A DNA stretch of 64,000 nucleotides from Tumebacillus_A lipolyticus (GCF_042682745.1 NZ_JBHUIO010000005.1:806001-870000); one strand, 5' to 3'; counted from the first letter of the stretch, positions 49,572-58,574 are shown. Translations and numbers: made by a program. Notes: generated by a model from the letters alone, not told the origin.

Positions 49572-51464
49572 TTATTGAATATCATCAAAATCCGACTTGA
49601 AAATTGTGAAACCATCGACCGGGAGTGGAGCATTTGCTGCGTAAGAGGCGGCGATTTCAGTAGCAGTTCGTGCTACGGAAGACATACGCATATCTTCGTA
49701 CAGAGTGTTTAATTGATTGCCAAGATCGCTGCTCCCGACGGTTACCATCCCATGAACTTGACCAGGCAGTTTCGGCTGCGCAACCGTCGCAACCTCTGTG
49801 CCGTCAATATACACTTTCAATTCCGAACTTTTCCAAGTCATCACAAAGCGATGCCATCCTACTTGGGTGAGCGTATCTGGAAAGGTCACGCTCGAAAATT
49901 GACCTAAGGGGTCGTACGAAGTCACCCTCCAATATCGATAGATAGGATGATGCGTTACGTTGAATCCGAGCTGTAGACCACCGATTCTTTGATCGATTCT
50001 TAGCATAGTTCCCTCATCTTTTTGTAGAAGGTCGTCTGTTACATAGAACATGTGCTCCCAAGTACCTTCCTCCATGCGAATCGGTTGGGGCAGCGGAATT
50101 TCAAGCTTTTCGTTTGATCGATAATTGAGGGTGAAGGAGGTAGCGCTATCATGGGGTTCTTTTTGAATCCATTCCAAGCTCAACTTGGCTTTAGCTCCAT
50201 CGATAAACAGAGCGCTCATTCCGCTCACATTGCTGTGGGAGGTGGTGGTGAAGCTCACCTTGTACCAGCCGCCCCCTTTGTCGCGGATGGTGGCAGTTCC
50301 GCCATTGACAAGACCGATCTCCATCATCGCCAGATCGATCTCAAGACCGACGTCTGACAGGGCTGTGCCGTCCTGCTGAACATAGTTGTTCCTCAACTTA
50401 AACTTTGCTCCAGGAGCCGCGTGATGTTTGCGAATCCAAAAGGAGTCGGTCAGGACACCACCGTTTGCCAACCATGTTTTATTTTGCATGTATCCAAAAC
50501 GGTCGCCGCCCGTGTCTGTCTTCTCGATTTCCAATCGTTGCGTGTTCGGAGCAACGCTACCGATCCCAGTCGCCGTTCCCGTCACATACTCGCTCCAATC
50601 ATGTTCTCCATCCGCCCAACGAGGATGCGCCAAAAAATTTTGGGTGCTTTTTTCCACTCCGATCGCCTTACCTAGATTGCTGGGCAGTACCCAAGAAGTG
50701 ACTTGTTCCTTCTGTTCGAGCTGGAGACCATCAAGGAAGAAAGGAACCGCCTCTCCCGTCTCATCAGTTGCTTCAAACGCATACTGTAAATTGACCTTGC
50801 CATCCTCGTTTAAAGCTGCCACAGTCGTGCAGACGATTCGCTCCCAGTTTCCACTGGCAGTCTCTTGGGTGCAAAGTTGAAAATCAGGACTGCCATTCGC
50901 CACATCTAAGCGGATCTCGGCACCTGCAGTTGAGCGCACATAGGAGGAGAACGTATAAAGTTTTCCCGCCTCTCCGCCTAGTAAGGGAGCTTCAAGTGCC
51001 AGATATCGCTCCGATCCGGTTGCGACTATTTTTAGGCTGCTTTTCCCTTCCCAAGGTTGTTCTGCTGAAACATCTATCGTGCCATTGAACGGTGTCGTTC
51101 CCCAGTGCTTACTTTCACCGGTTGCGATGTCCTTGGGCAAAAGATTCTGGGAAGATCGGTCCGAAAAGAATCCAGCCTCTAAACGAGGTTCATGATGAAT
51201 CAATGGCTTTTGCTCAGAATTGTAAGATTTGCTGGAGCGTTGAAACTTTAGCGCGAGGTTCTCTACTCGTTTTACCCTTGTCAGGTTCCCATTGGCATCA
51301 TAGCCGAAACTCCGGATCACTTTACCGTCACGAACAATCTCCATCAGTCTGTTGTTTGCATCATATCTGTAGACATACGTTGAGCTTGCATAGGATAGAT
51401 TGGTAGCTAGCAATAAAGCGGCAACCATGACAAGCAGGAACATCATTCGATGAAATCGCTTCAT
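49572..51464 (-). CDS. Secreted YD-repeat protein with carbohydrate-binding-like and LamG-like domains
   Basis: 630 residues. Signal peptide (MMFLLVMVAALLLATNLSYA), then two YD repeats immediately after it (YVYRYDANNRLMEIVRDGK, SFGYDANGNLTRVKRV). Two jelly-roll, CBM-like segments follow (about 100-230: SLKIVATGSERYLALEAPLL, SSYVRSTAGAEIRLDVANGS; about 255-420: RFGYMQNKTWLANGGVLTDS). The C-terminus is LamG/concanavalin-like (about 440-610: GLQLGFNVTHHPIYRYWRVT, VYIDGTEVATV). First gene of the RHS operon; the RHS start follows 59 bases later. It may dock the toxin to cell-surface glycans or aid its assembly. Function inferred from domains and context. Confidence 0.75.
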   Translation of the reverse strand: MKRFHRMMFLLVMVAALLLATNLSYASSTYVYRYDANNRLMEIVRDGKVIRSFGYDANGNLTRVKRVENLALKFQRSSKSYNSEQKPLIHHEPRLEAGFFSDRSSQNLLPKDIATGESKHWGTTPFNGTIDVSAEQPWEGKSSLKIVATGSERYLALEAPLLGGEAGKLYTFSSYVRSTAGAEIRLDVANGSPDFQLCTQETASGNWERIVCTTVAALNEDGKVNLQYAFEATDETGEAVPFFLDGLQLEQKEQVTSWVLPSNLGKAIGVEKSTQNFLAHPRWADGEHDWSEYVTGTATGIGSVAPNTQRLEIEKTDTGGDRFGYMQNKTWLANGGVLTDSFWIRKHHAAPGAKFKLRNNYVQQDGTALSDVGLEIDLAMMEIGLVNGGTATIRDKGGGWYKVSFTTTSHSNVSGMSALFIDGAKAKLSLEWIQKEPHDSATSFTLNYRSNEKLEIPLPQPIRMEEGTWEHMFYVTDDLLQKDEGTMLRIDQRIGGLQLGFNVTHHPIYRYWRVTSYDPLGQFSSVTFPDTLTQVGWHRFVMTWKSSELKVYIDGTEVATVAQPKLPGQVHGMVTVGSSDLGNQLNTLYEDMRMSSVARTATEIAASYAANAPLPVDGFTIFKSDFDDIQ

Positions 51465-51638
51465 TCGTATCCCTCACTTTTATAGAATCACAGTTTAAAA
51501 AGCGTCCGAGTCGGTGATGATTTACAGTTGTGTGTTAAGAAGCAATAGGCAGACCCCCTCGGGATTGAGAAAATAAAAAAACATGTCATGACATAATATT
51601 ATTTTAAACATATTCTATTTGCAATCATTAATACATAA

Positions 51639-51772
51639 TTATTTGCATTTAGAGGCACTAGTGTTTACCAATGATTTACTTAATGCCCCCCAGCTATCTA
51701 CCCAGTTACTAGCCCTAATCTGAAAAGTTCTCAACAGCCCATCAGGAAAATGTACAAGCCAATTCTGACGAT
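51639..51772 (-). pseudogene. Possible gene remnant (C-terminal fragment)
   Basis: About 44 codons ending in TAA, with plausible protein composition (NWLVHFPDGLLRTFQIRAS, WVDSWGALSKSLVNTSA). Upstream the frame runs into the fabZ terminator, so no intact gene is possible. It lies at the junction between conserved core and the RHS operon and may be a leftover of an earlier inserted gene. Family not recognised. Confidence 0.3.
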
Positions 51773-51813
51773 CCTGAGTCGAGCGAATTCTATCCTCCCC
51801 TCCCTCATTCCAA

Positions 51814-51849
51814 CAAAAAAAAGACCCGGAGCTCACACTCCGGGTCTTT
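51814..51849 (-). terminator. Terminator of the spoIIID-fabZ cluster
   Basis: Perfect stem AAAGACCCGGAG / CTCCGGGTCTTT with a 6-base loop; eight T follow on the minus strand. Confidence 0.93.
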
Positions 51850-51866
51850 CCCCTACCCACACTTAT

Positions 51867-52310
51867 CTACTCTTGCTTGGCACCGAGCGCAAACGTCAGC
51901 TCTGCCTCGCAGACCAGCTTGCCTTCGACCAGGGCTCTCGCTTTGCCCTTGCCGACCGGGCCTTTCAGGCGGGTGATCTCCACCTCAAGGCGCAACACGT
52001 CGCCTGGGCGCACCTGGCCGCGGAAGCGGCAGCCGTCGATGCCGCCGAAGAAGGCGAGGCGGCCTTTGTTCTCCTCTTTCGCCAGCATCGCCACCGCGCC
52101 GACCTGTGCCAGCGCCTCGACGATCAACACGCCCGGCATGACCGCATAGCCCGGGAAGTGGCCGGCAAAGAACGGCTCGTTGATCGTCACGTTTTTGATG
52201 CCGACCGCACTTTGGCCGATCTCCAGCTCCACGATCTTGTCGATCAGCAGGAACGGATGGCGATGTGCGATGATGCTCTGAATCTCTTCAATGTTCAAGA
52301 TCGTCTCCAT
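51867..52310 (-). CDS. fabZ: 3-hydroxyacyl-[acyl-carrier-protein] dehydratase FabZ
   Basis: 147 residues from ATG 52310. HRHPFLLIDKIVE and the hotdog-fold active-site motif HFPGYAVMPGVLIVEALAQ with His51 and Glu65. It dehydrates 3-hydroxyacyl-ACP in fatty acid elongation. Last gene of the mbl-flhO-flhP run, the same place as ywpB (fabZ) in B. subtilis. The longer open frame up to 52865 covers the phosphatidyltransferase gene in another frame and is not coding. Confidence 0.97.
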   Translation of the reverse strand: METILNIEEIQSIIAHRHPFLLIDKIVELEIGQSAVGIKNVTINEPFFAGHFPGYAVMPGVLIVEALAQVGAVAMLAKEENKGRLAFFGGIDGCRFRGQVRPGDVLRLEVEITRLKGPVGKGKARALVEGKLVCEAELTFALGAKQE

Positions 52311-52345
52311 GCTTCGAGACCTCCTCTTGTTCCCCTTATGTATTG

Positions 52346-52858
52346 CTAGATGTTGATCGATTTGAAGCGGCGCATGTAGTGGAACGAGATCACAAAGGAC
52401 AGGATGATCACGCCCCACAGGTACGCCTCCGCATACGGCCAACGGAACATCAGCGCGACGAGTGCCGCGTAGTACAACACGGTGTTCAGCTTGCCCCAGA
52501 CTGTGGCCGGCACCGTCTTCTTCCCCCTGGTGACATAGAAGACGGAGGCGACGATCATGCCGAGGTCGCGGAAGATCAACAGGCCGGCCATCAGCCACGA
52601 CACCCGATTGTCGATCACGAACGAAAGAACGACCGACAGCATCATCAGCTTGTCGGCCAACGGGTCGAGCATCTTGCCAAGCTCGGTGACCAGCTTGTAC
52701 TTGCGCGCCAGATACCCATCGAGGATGTCGGTGAGGCCGGCGAGCGCAAGCACGAGCAACGCCACTTCCATGTTGTATTTGTAGTCGGAAAAAAAGACGA
52801 GAAAATAGACTGGAATCAGTCCGAGTCGAAACACCGTTAAGATGTTCGGTACGTTCAT
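52346..52858 (-). CDS. CDP-alcohol phosphatidyltransferase family protein (PgsA-like)
   Basis: 170 residues with about four to five membrane segments. The catalytic motif D-x2-DG-x2-AR-x8-G-x3-D-x3-D is complete in LTDILDGYLARKYKLVTELGKMLDPLADK. It would join CDP-diacylglycerol to an alcohol such as glycerol-3-phosphate. It is shorter than the usual PgsA and probably a paralogue; the substrate is uncertain. It lies between flhP and fabZ, 6 bases after the flhP stop, so it is in the operon. Confidence 0.88.
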   Translation of the reverse strand: MNVPNILTVFRLGLIPVYFLVFFSDYKYNMEVALLVLALAGLTDILDGYLARKYKLVTELGKMLDPLADKLMMLSVVLSFVIDNRVSWLMAGLLIFRDLGMIVASVFYVTRGKKTVPATVWGKLNTVLYYAALVALMFRWPYAEAYLWGVIILSFVISFHYMRRFKSINI

Positions 52859-52864
52859 GAGACA

Positions 52865-53704
52865 TTACCCATTTCGCAAGTTGTTTGCCATCCCCATCAT
52901 CTGGTCAACCGTCTGCAGCGCTCGGGCATTCATGCTGTACGCTCGCTGGGTCATGATCATGCTGGTCATCTGACCGATCATGTCCACGTTCGATTGTTCC
53001 ATATACCCTTGTTTCAGTGTTGCCCCGTTGGGCAGATTGTACGCACCGCGAGTGAGCGCGGTCGGAGCCGCCGCATCTTTCAGCGCGTAGAGGTTGTCGC
53101 CGAACGGCTCAAGGTTGGTGTCCGGATGCTCGATCTGCACCAGTTCGAGCTGACCGACCGCCTCGCGCACACCGCCGCGCAGCGCTGTCATCCGCCCGGT
53201 CTTGTCCACCTGCAGCGACGACACATCGAAGCCTTCCAACGAGATCGGAAGGCGGTCGGTGCCGAGCACCGGGTTGCCGTCCGAGTCGGTCAGGTACGGC
53301 ACCTGATTGCGGTCATAGCCGACCGCAAATGAGCCGTCGCGCGTATACGCATAGCCGGTCAGGTTGCCCGCGGCGTTGTAGATCCCGACTTCGAAGAAGC
53401 CTTCCTCGCCCTCGATCCCCACATCGAGCAAGTTTTTCGTCTGCAGGAGCGTTCCTTGCGTGAACTGTTGAGAAATGCCGACCGGAAGCACGCCGTGGCC
53501 GATCCGCAGTCCGCTGGTCGTCTGACGCCCTTGCAGCGCGCCTGTCACCTCTGTCTGCCGAATCTGCGCATACAGCATGTCCTTAAAATCGACATCCTGC
53601 TGCTTGAAGCCGACCGTGTTCAAGTTGGCCATGTTGTTCGAGATCGTATCCAAGCGCAACTGCTGACCTGCCATCCCATGTGCTGATGTCCATAATGCCC
53701 GCAT
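52865..53704 (-). CDS. flhP: Flagellar hook-basal body rod-type protein FlhP
   Basis: 279 residues. N-terminal rod motif LRLDTISNNMANLNTVGFK, central FlgG/FlgF-like beta domain (YTRDGSFAVGYDRNQVPYLT) and C-terminal LKQGYMEQSNVDMIGQMTSMIMTQRAYSMNARALQTVDQMM, which forms the terminal coiled coil. FlhO and FlhP are thought to form the distal rod in Bacillus. Exported by the flagellar type III apparatus. Start ATG 53704. The order mbl-flhO-flhP is the conserved Bacillus arrangement. Confidence 0.95.
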   Translation of the reverse strand: MRALWTSAHGMAGQQLRLDTISNNMANLNTVGFKQQDVDFKDMLYAQIRQTEVTGALQGRQTTSGLRIGHGVLPVGISQQFTQGTLLQTKNLLDVGIEGEEGFFEVGIYNAAGNLTGYAYTRDGSFAVGYDRNQVPYLTDSDGNPVLGTDRLPISLEGFDVSSLQVDKTGRMTALRGGVREAVGQLELVQIEHPDTNLEPFGDNLYALKDAAAPTALTRGAYNLPNGATLKQGYMEQSNVDMIGQMTSMIMTQRAYSMNARALQTVDQMMGMANNLRNG

Positions 53705-53720
53705 CTACTCCACCTCCTCG

Positions 53721-54539
53721 TTATCCGAGCCTGCCGACGCTGACCGCTTTTTCCAGCGTTCCGTCCAGCGCCTTGATCATCCTCTGATTGGCCTCGTAGC
53801 TTCTCATCACGTTGATCATCGACACCATCGCGCCCGGCAGGTCGACGTTCGACTGCTCCAGCTGCCCGCGCTCCAGCTGTCCTGTGCCGCGGACCGGCGC
53901 TGCTGCGCTGGTGAAATACGTATCGCCATACTTCTCCAGCTTCGTGCTGTCGATGATGTCGACCGTGCCCAGCTGCGGGTTCGCCTGACCGGGCGGGTAG
54001 GCAGCTCCTGCTGCCGTCACATATTGATAGTCGCCATTTGCCTGCACGCGAATGCGGGCATCGTTGATCGGCAGACCTGTCCTTCCGTCGATCGGAAGCA
54101 CCGGGTCGCCCGATGAGGTGACCAAGAAGTTGGTCCCCACCTGCGTCTTAAAGTCGCCGTCGCGCGTGTACATCGTCTGGTTGCCGTTTAGCACTGGGAA
54201 GTAGGAGCGACGGTTCGGTTCGTTGACCGGTGGAAGGTTGTCCAAGATCGCATAGGCGTTCTTGTTGCTCGACTTCTGCAGGACGCCTGGCATGAAGCGC
54301 GGCAACGTCTCTTCCAGAAACGTCCCGGTGCTCATCTCGCCGAGCACTTTGTTCTGCGCGCCGACTCCGCCCTGCCAGTCGTTGATCCGCAAGATCAGCT
54401 CTTCCGGAAACGAGCGCACAATCCCCGTGTCCGATTTGTAACCCACCGTGTTGGCGTTGGCGATGTTGTTGGAAATGATCTCTTGCATCCGCTCGTTCGC
54501 ATGCATGCCTGAGTTTGCGATATAAAGTCCGCGAATCAT
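53721..54539 (-). CDS. flhO: Flagellar hook-basal body rod-type protein FlhO
   Basis: 272 residues. Starts MIRGLYIANSGMHANERMQE, then IISNNIANANTVGYKSDTGI, a central domain with MYTRDGDFKTQVGTNFLVTS, and the C-terminal LERGQLEQSNVDLPGAMVSMINVMRSYEANQRMIKALD motif of FlgF/FlgG proteins. Pairs with FlhP, whose gene begins 16 bases after its stop. Confidence 0.95.
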   Translation of the reverse strand: MIRGLYIANSGMHANERMQEIISNNIANANTVGYKSDTGIVRSFPEELILRINDWQGGVGAQNKVLGEMSTGTFLEETLPRFMPGVLQKSSNKNAYAILDNLPPVNEPNRRSYFPVLNGNQTMYTRDGDFKTQVGTNFLVTSSGDPVLPIDGRTGLPINDARIRVQANGDYQYVTAAGAAYPPGQANPQLGTVDIIDSTKLEKYGDTYFTSAAAPVRGTGQLERGQLEQSNVDLPGAMVSMINVMRSYEANQRMIKALDGTLEKAVSVGRLG

Positions 54540-54573
54540 CGGTCAAGCCTCCTCCAAAATCCGTTAGATATGA

Positions 54574-55605
54574 TCAGCTGATCGATCCTGTGCCCTGTCG
54601 CTTTCCGAACAGCGACCCCTTCTGTACATTGGTCATGTAGTCGAGGGACATGCCTGTGCCCTTGACGACACAGGACATCGGGTCATTGGCGATGTGCACC
54701 GGAATCTGCAACTCTTGCATCATCAGCTTGTCCAAGCCGAACAGAAGCGCCCCACCGCCTGTCAGCACGATGCCTTTATCAAAAATGTCTGCTGCAAGCT
54801 CCGGCGGCGTGATCTCCAACACCTGCTTGGTGGTGGCCACGATCATCTCGACCGTCTCCTGCAGCGCTTCCCGCATCTCTTCCGAACGCACCGTCACCGT
54901 CTTCGGCAGGCCGCTGATCATGTCGCGCCCGCGAATGTCCATCTCGGCCGACCGTGCGCCAGGGTATACGGAAACCACTTGAATCTTGATGTCTTCAGCC
55001 GTTCTTTCACCGATCAACAGGGAGTATTCCTTCTTGATATAGCGAATGATCGCTTCATCGAACTTGTCCCCAGCTACGCGAATAGAACTGGAGGTCACGA
55101 TATCACCGAGCGAAAGAAGCGCCACGTCGGTCGTGCCCCCACCAATATCCACCACCATGCTGCCAGACGGCTCATAGATGTCAAGCCCGGCGCCGATCGC
55201 CGCTGCCTTGGGCTCGGTGATCAGATCGACCATCTTCGCCCCCGAACGGGTGGCCGCTTCGACGACCGCCTTCTGCTCGACCGAAGTGATGCCGGACGGC
55301 ACGCAGATCATGACGCGCAGGCGCTTGAACGGGCTCTTGCCGATCGCCTTTTGAATAAAGTGACGAAGCATTATCTCTGTCGTATCGAAGTCGGCGATGA
55401 CCCCTTCGCGAAGCGGGCGCGTCGCCACGATATGACCTGGCGTGCGTCCTAACATGCGTCGTGCTTCTTCGCCGACTGCAACTACCTTTTTAGATTGGCT
55501 GTCGATTGCCACTACGGAAGGCTCATCGAGTACGATGCCTTTCCCTTTGACGTGAACCAGCACGTTGGCCGTGCCGAGATCCACACCGATGTCGATTCCG
55601 AACAT
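54574..55605 (-). CDS. mbl: MreB-like actin homologue Mbl
   Basis: 343 residues from ATG 55605, with GGGGG upstream; the open frame to 55683 has no ribosome site. The actin-fold motifs are intact: IGVDLGTANVLVHVKGKGIV (phosphate 1), VDIGGGTTDVALLSLG (phosphate 2), GIVLTGGGALLFGL (adenosine). Mbl polymerises under the membrane and guides lateral wall synthesis. The neighbour order spoIIID-mbl-flhO is the conserved Bacillus order. Confidence 0.95.
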   Translation of the reverse strand: MFGIDIGVDLGTANVLVHVKGKGIVLDEPSVVAIDSQSKKVVAVGEEARRMLGRTPGHIVATRPLREGVIADFDTTEIMLRHFIQKAIGKSPFKRLRVMICVPSGITSVEQKAVVEAATRSGAKMVDLITEPKAAAIGAGLDIYEPSGSMVVDIGGGTTDVALLSLGDIVTSSSIRVAGDKFDEAIIRYIKKEYSLLIGERTAEDIKIQVVSVYPGARSAEMDIRGRDMISGLPKTVTVRSEEMREALQETVEMIVATTKQVLEITPPELAADIFDKGIVLTGGGALLFGLDKLMMQELQIPVHIANDPMSCVVKGTGMSLDYMTNVQKGSLFGKRQGTGSIS

Positions 55606-55737
55606 GCGTGAGAGTTCCCCCTTAGCCCCATCTACCTCATGGAAAAAAAGCGAAATCTCTTGCGCCGTGTTCTGTCGATCCAACTGCCGTTGGCAGAATA
55701 ACTGCTAAGATATGGTGAGAAATCGCCCCTATAACTT

Positions 55738-56046
55738 CTACATCGGAGCGGATACTCCTCTTTCTGTTTGCAGATTTTTCGCCACTTTTCGCTTTGTTTC
55801 GTCTTTTCGATACTTCTTTTTGGTCGCCTCTCCCCCTCGCAGATGACGGATCGATTTGTGATATTCTAAGATCTCTTTTACTCGATTGGCCAAGTCAGGA
55901 TTGATCTCGGGCAGCCGTTCGGTAAGGTCTTTATGCACGGTGCTCTTGGAGACCCCAAACTCTCGCGCGATCGTGCGCACCGTGTTTTTTGTTTCCACGA
56001 TGTACTCGCCGATTTTCAGGGTACGTTCTTTGATGTAATCGTGCAT
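55738..56046 (-). CDS. spoIIID: Sporulation transcription factor SpoIIID
   Basis: 102 residues from ATG 56046 with GGGGGAGGCGAGGG upstream. IKERTLKIGEYIVETKNTVRTIAREFGVSKSTVHKDL is the helix-turn-helix, followed by INPDLANRVKEILEYHKSIRHLRGG and a basic tail; B. subtilis SpoIIID is 93 residues. Mother-cell regulator acting with sigma-E and on sigma-K genes. The longer open frame to 56499 is antisense-like noise over the spoIIQ gene. Confidence 0.97.
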   Translation of the reverse strand: MHDYIKERTLKIGEYIVETKNTVRTIAREFGVSKSTVHKDLTERLPEINPDLANRVKEILEYHKSIRHLRGGEATKKKYRKDETKRKVAKNLQTERGVSAPM

Positions 56047-56218
56047 TTCCCTCGCCTCCCCCATGTTCATCGGATTGTCTGATACATGTATATGAGGGGG
56101 GGAAGAGCATATTCCAAAAATACGCCTTGACAAGCCGTGACAGCTTGTTTTCACCGATTTTCTCTTCCTATCTTTCCTTTTTGCTTGCGAGTAGATGGAA
56201 GATCTGCCAGCCAAACGC

Positions 56219-56251
56219 AAAGACCGCCCCCAAGCTTCAGGGGCGGTCTTT
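56219..56251 (-). terminator. Terminator of spoIIQ
   Basis: AAGACCGCCCC / GGGGCGGTCTT with a 9-base loop around CAAGCTTCA; the minus strand continues TTTGCG. T run short, stem strong. Confidence 0.8.
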
Positions 56252-56257
56252 CGGGTC

Positions 56258-57241
56258 TCAGCGGGATGAACCTTCGTTCGTCTCATGCGAATGGTCGTTG
56301 CCATTCGTCTGATTTCCCGTCTCTTTGCCAGAGTCTTTTCCAGTTTCCTTGCCGGGCTCACCCTTGTTCGACGGGTCGCTCGTCCCCGTCTCTTTGGACG
56401 TATCGCCCGCTTTCTGATCCGATTCTGCCTTCGCTGCGTCTTTCGGCTCCCCCTGCTTCTCCGAGCCGGTCGCCGGCGACTTTTTGTCAGCTCCCGCATT
56501 GGCAGCTTTCGCGCCGTTCTTCGCCGCCGTCTCGTAGGCGGTCGGCTTCTTCGGCAGGACGCTGTTCGGATCGATCGAAGCGCCTTCCTTGCGCAGTTCG
56601 AAGTGGAGATGGTTTTTCTCCTCTTTTTCGAAGCGGTTGACGCCCGACTTGGCGATCGGTTGTCCGGAGATCACTTTCGCCCCTTCTGTCACTTCCACTT
56701 TCGACAGCGAGGCGTAGTAGCTGCTGTACCCGTTGCCGTGGTCGATCTCGATCGTCTGGCCCATCAGCGGATCTTCCTTGACCGATTTGACCGTGCCCAT
56801 CGCCGCCGCGACGACGGTGAACTGCGCATCGCTCTTCAAGCCGATATCCACGCCTTCATGCGGGGTGAACGTCGAGTTGTAGGAGACGACAGCCATCGCC
56901 TTCTCCTCATCTGTCACCCCTTCTTTGAAGAAGTCGAGCGAGAGCACCGCATCTTCGCCGCCGTCGCCGACCGGCCAGATGAAGTTTGGCACTGCGTTCG
57001 CAGGCGTTGCGTTGTCTGGCGGAATATCTGGACCTGCTTGTTCGCCGGTGTTTTGCTTTTCGATCTCATACGGAGCTGCGTCCTGGCTTTTCGCATACAT
57101 CAAACCAACGATGAGGACGGAAGCTGCGAGATAGATGACCGGGAACGTCCAACGTTTGCCCCAAAACGATTTTTTGGGTGGCTGTGCTTGGTTGCGGGTT
57201 TCTTTGTCAATTTCTTTGTCTTGTTGTTTTTCGTTATTCAT
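56258..57241 (-). CDS. spoIIQ: SpoIIQ-type M23 (LytM) endopeptidase with intact zinc site
   Basis: 327 residues from ATG 57241 (GAGGTGATG upstream). Cytoplasmic N-terminus, one membrane span (FPVIYLAASVLIVGLMYA), then an external M23 domain (about 115-235) with His128-x3-Asp132 in TPHEGVDIGL and His211-x-His213 in NHLHFEL. The tail (about 240-327) is low-complexity, rich in Gly/Lys/Asp/Ser/Thr. SpoIIQ links forespore and mother-cell membranes with SpoIIIAH. Position next to spoIID and spoIIID identifies it. In B. subtilis SpoIIQ the first metal His is missing; here it is present. Confidence 0.9.
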   Translation of the reverse strand: MNNEKQQDKEIDKETRNQAQPPKKSFWGKRWTFPVIYLAASVLIVGLMYAKSQDAAPYEIEKQNTGEQAGPDIPPDNATPANAVPNFIWPVGDGGEDAVLSLDFFKEGVTDEEKAMAVVSYNSTFTPHEGVDIGLKSDAQFTVVAAAMGTVKSVKEDPLMGQTIEIDHGNGYSSYYASLSKVEVTEGAKVISGQPIAKSGVNRFEKEEKNHLHFELRKEGASIDPNSVLPKKPTAYETAAKNGAKAANAGADKKSPATGSEKQGEPKDAAKAESDQKAGDTSKETGTSDPSNKGEPGKETGKDSGKETGNQTNGNDHSHETNEGSSR

Positions 57242-57367
57242 TATCATCACCTCAGTAGCACATTCTCGACCGATTGCGAGACTCATATACATGCTCGCCT
57301 GAGGGAAACGAAATTTTTTTCATAAAAGAAACCCTGACTGCACATCCTAACCGTTTGCCGCTCGCCC

Positions 57368-58378
57368 CTATCCTTTGGTCAGCACGTCGGCGATGTTGCC
57401 GAGCGACACGCCTTGGTAATAGTGGCGGATGATCTGCTCCGACGTCTTGCCCTCCTGTGCCATGCCGTTCGCCCCATATTGGGAAAGCCCGACTCCGTGA
57501 CCGTACCCTTTGGTCTGAAAGGTGATCTTCCCTGCCGCTCGGTCGACCTGCCAGGTAAACCAGGTGGAGCGCAGGCCGAGCTTGCTGCGAAAATCTGCGC
57601 CGGAGAACGTCTTGTCGCCCACCTTAATCTTTTTGATATGCTCGGTGGCCGTCCTCTCCAGCGCCACGATCGTCTCGCCGACCTGGGCGGCCGGAACCGC
57701 CTGCACGCCGAGCTTTTGAAAAAAGTCTGCCAGCGACATCTCCTGCGTCGCCGTATATTTGTCTGAGTTCAGATCCCAAGGGGAGTCGACAGATCGCAGG
57801 TAGGGCACCGTGTTCTCCCAATAGTCTTCCGAGTTTTCCGTCTTGCCGCTCGACGTGGAGAAGAAGAGCGCCTCGATCGGCTTCCCTTCATAGAGCGCCA
57901 CCTCTTCCCGCGTTTCATTGATCGCTTCGTTCAGCTTGGAGAGGTTCTGTTGGTAGTCGGCTCCCCAGCGCTTCTTCATCTTCTCTTCGGTGGAAAAAGC
58001 TTGACCTTGGTTGTGATCATCCGACACATGAGCGCCTTGCTCGGTCCGCTTGCCGCTCTGCAGGCGCCTGACGACATAGGTGCGAGCGGCGATCGATTGC
58101 GCCTTGAGCGCCTCCCGCTCGAACTGGACGGGCATCTCGGCAGCCACCACGCCGCGCACATACTCTTCGAGCGACATGCTGACCGTCTTTTTCTGTTCGC
58201 TCAGGTACACGTCGATCTGCGGGTCGTCCGGTTCGATCTTCAATTCAACAAATGTGGAGGCGGGCGTCACCTCCTGCTTCTTCTCCGGCCAGAGGGCGAT
58301 CAGTCCAGACGGGATCAGGATCGTGACGATCACGACGGCGAGGATGACTGCGAGGATTGGCAGCACGTTTTTTTTCAT
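57368..58378 (-). CDS. spoIID: Stage II sporulation protein D, SpoIID
   Basis: 336 residues from ATG 58378 (GGGAGG about 10 bases upstream). One N-terminal membrane anchor (LPILAVILAVVIVTILIPSG), then the SpoIID/LytB domain: SLEEYVRGVVAAEMPVQFEREALKAQ with the catalytic-type Glu, AIAARTYVV-like SIAARTYVVRRL, FFSTSSGKTENSEDYW, and the closing GYGHGVGLSQYGANGMAQEG. A lytic transglycosylase that drives engulfment. Between murA and spoIIQ, the conserved Bacillus order. Confidence 0.96.
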   Translation of the reverse strand: MKKNVLPILAVILAVVIVTILIPSGLIALWPEKKQEVTPASTFVELKIEPDDPQIDVYLSEQKKTVSMSLEEYVRGVVAAEMPVQFEREALKAQSIAARTYVVRRLQSGKRTEQGAHVSDDHNQGQAFSTEEKMKKRWGADYQQNLSKLNEAINETREEVALYEGKPIEALFFSTSSGKTENSEDYWENTVPYLRSVDSPWDLNSDKYTATQEMSLADFFQKLGVQAVPAAQVGETIVALERTATEHIKKIKVGDKTFSGADFRSKLGLRSTWFTWQVDRAAGKITFQTKGYGHGVGLSQYGANGMAQEGKTSEQIIRHYYQGVSLGNIADVLTKG

Positions 58379-58574
58379 CAGACGGATGGCCTCCCTTTCC
58401 GCAACTTCTGCAACAAGCTCCAGCTTCAGCAACAAGCTCCCTTATCGCAACAACTCTATGAAAGGATATGAACAGAATCGAGAGGATATGAGGATAAAAA
58501 AAGACGACCTGCGCAGGGCAGTTCGCCTTCTTCTTGTCGCTCGCTCCACCTTGCGCGGAGCCGATTGCTCATGC

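Larger units (their letters stand above)
51465..51866. other. Intergenic region upstream of the RHS operon
   Basis: About 400 bases, very AT-rich at 51570-51650, with a TGTCATGACA palindrome near 51584. A minus-strand frame whose last about 45 codons (51639-51772) read like protein (FPDGLLRTFQIRASNWVDSW) lacks a start and may be a gene remnant. The fabZ terminator occupies 51814-51849. Confidence 0.5.
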
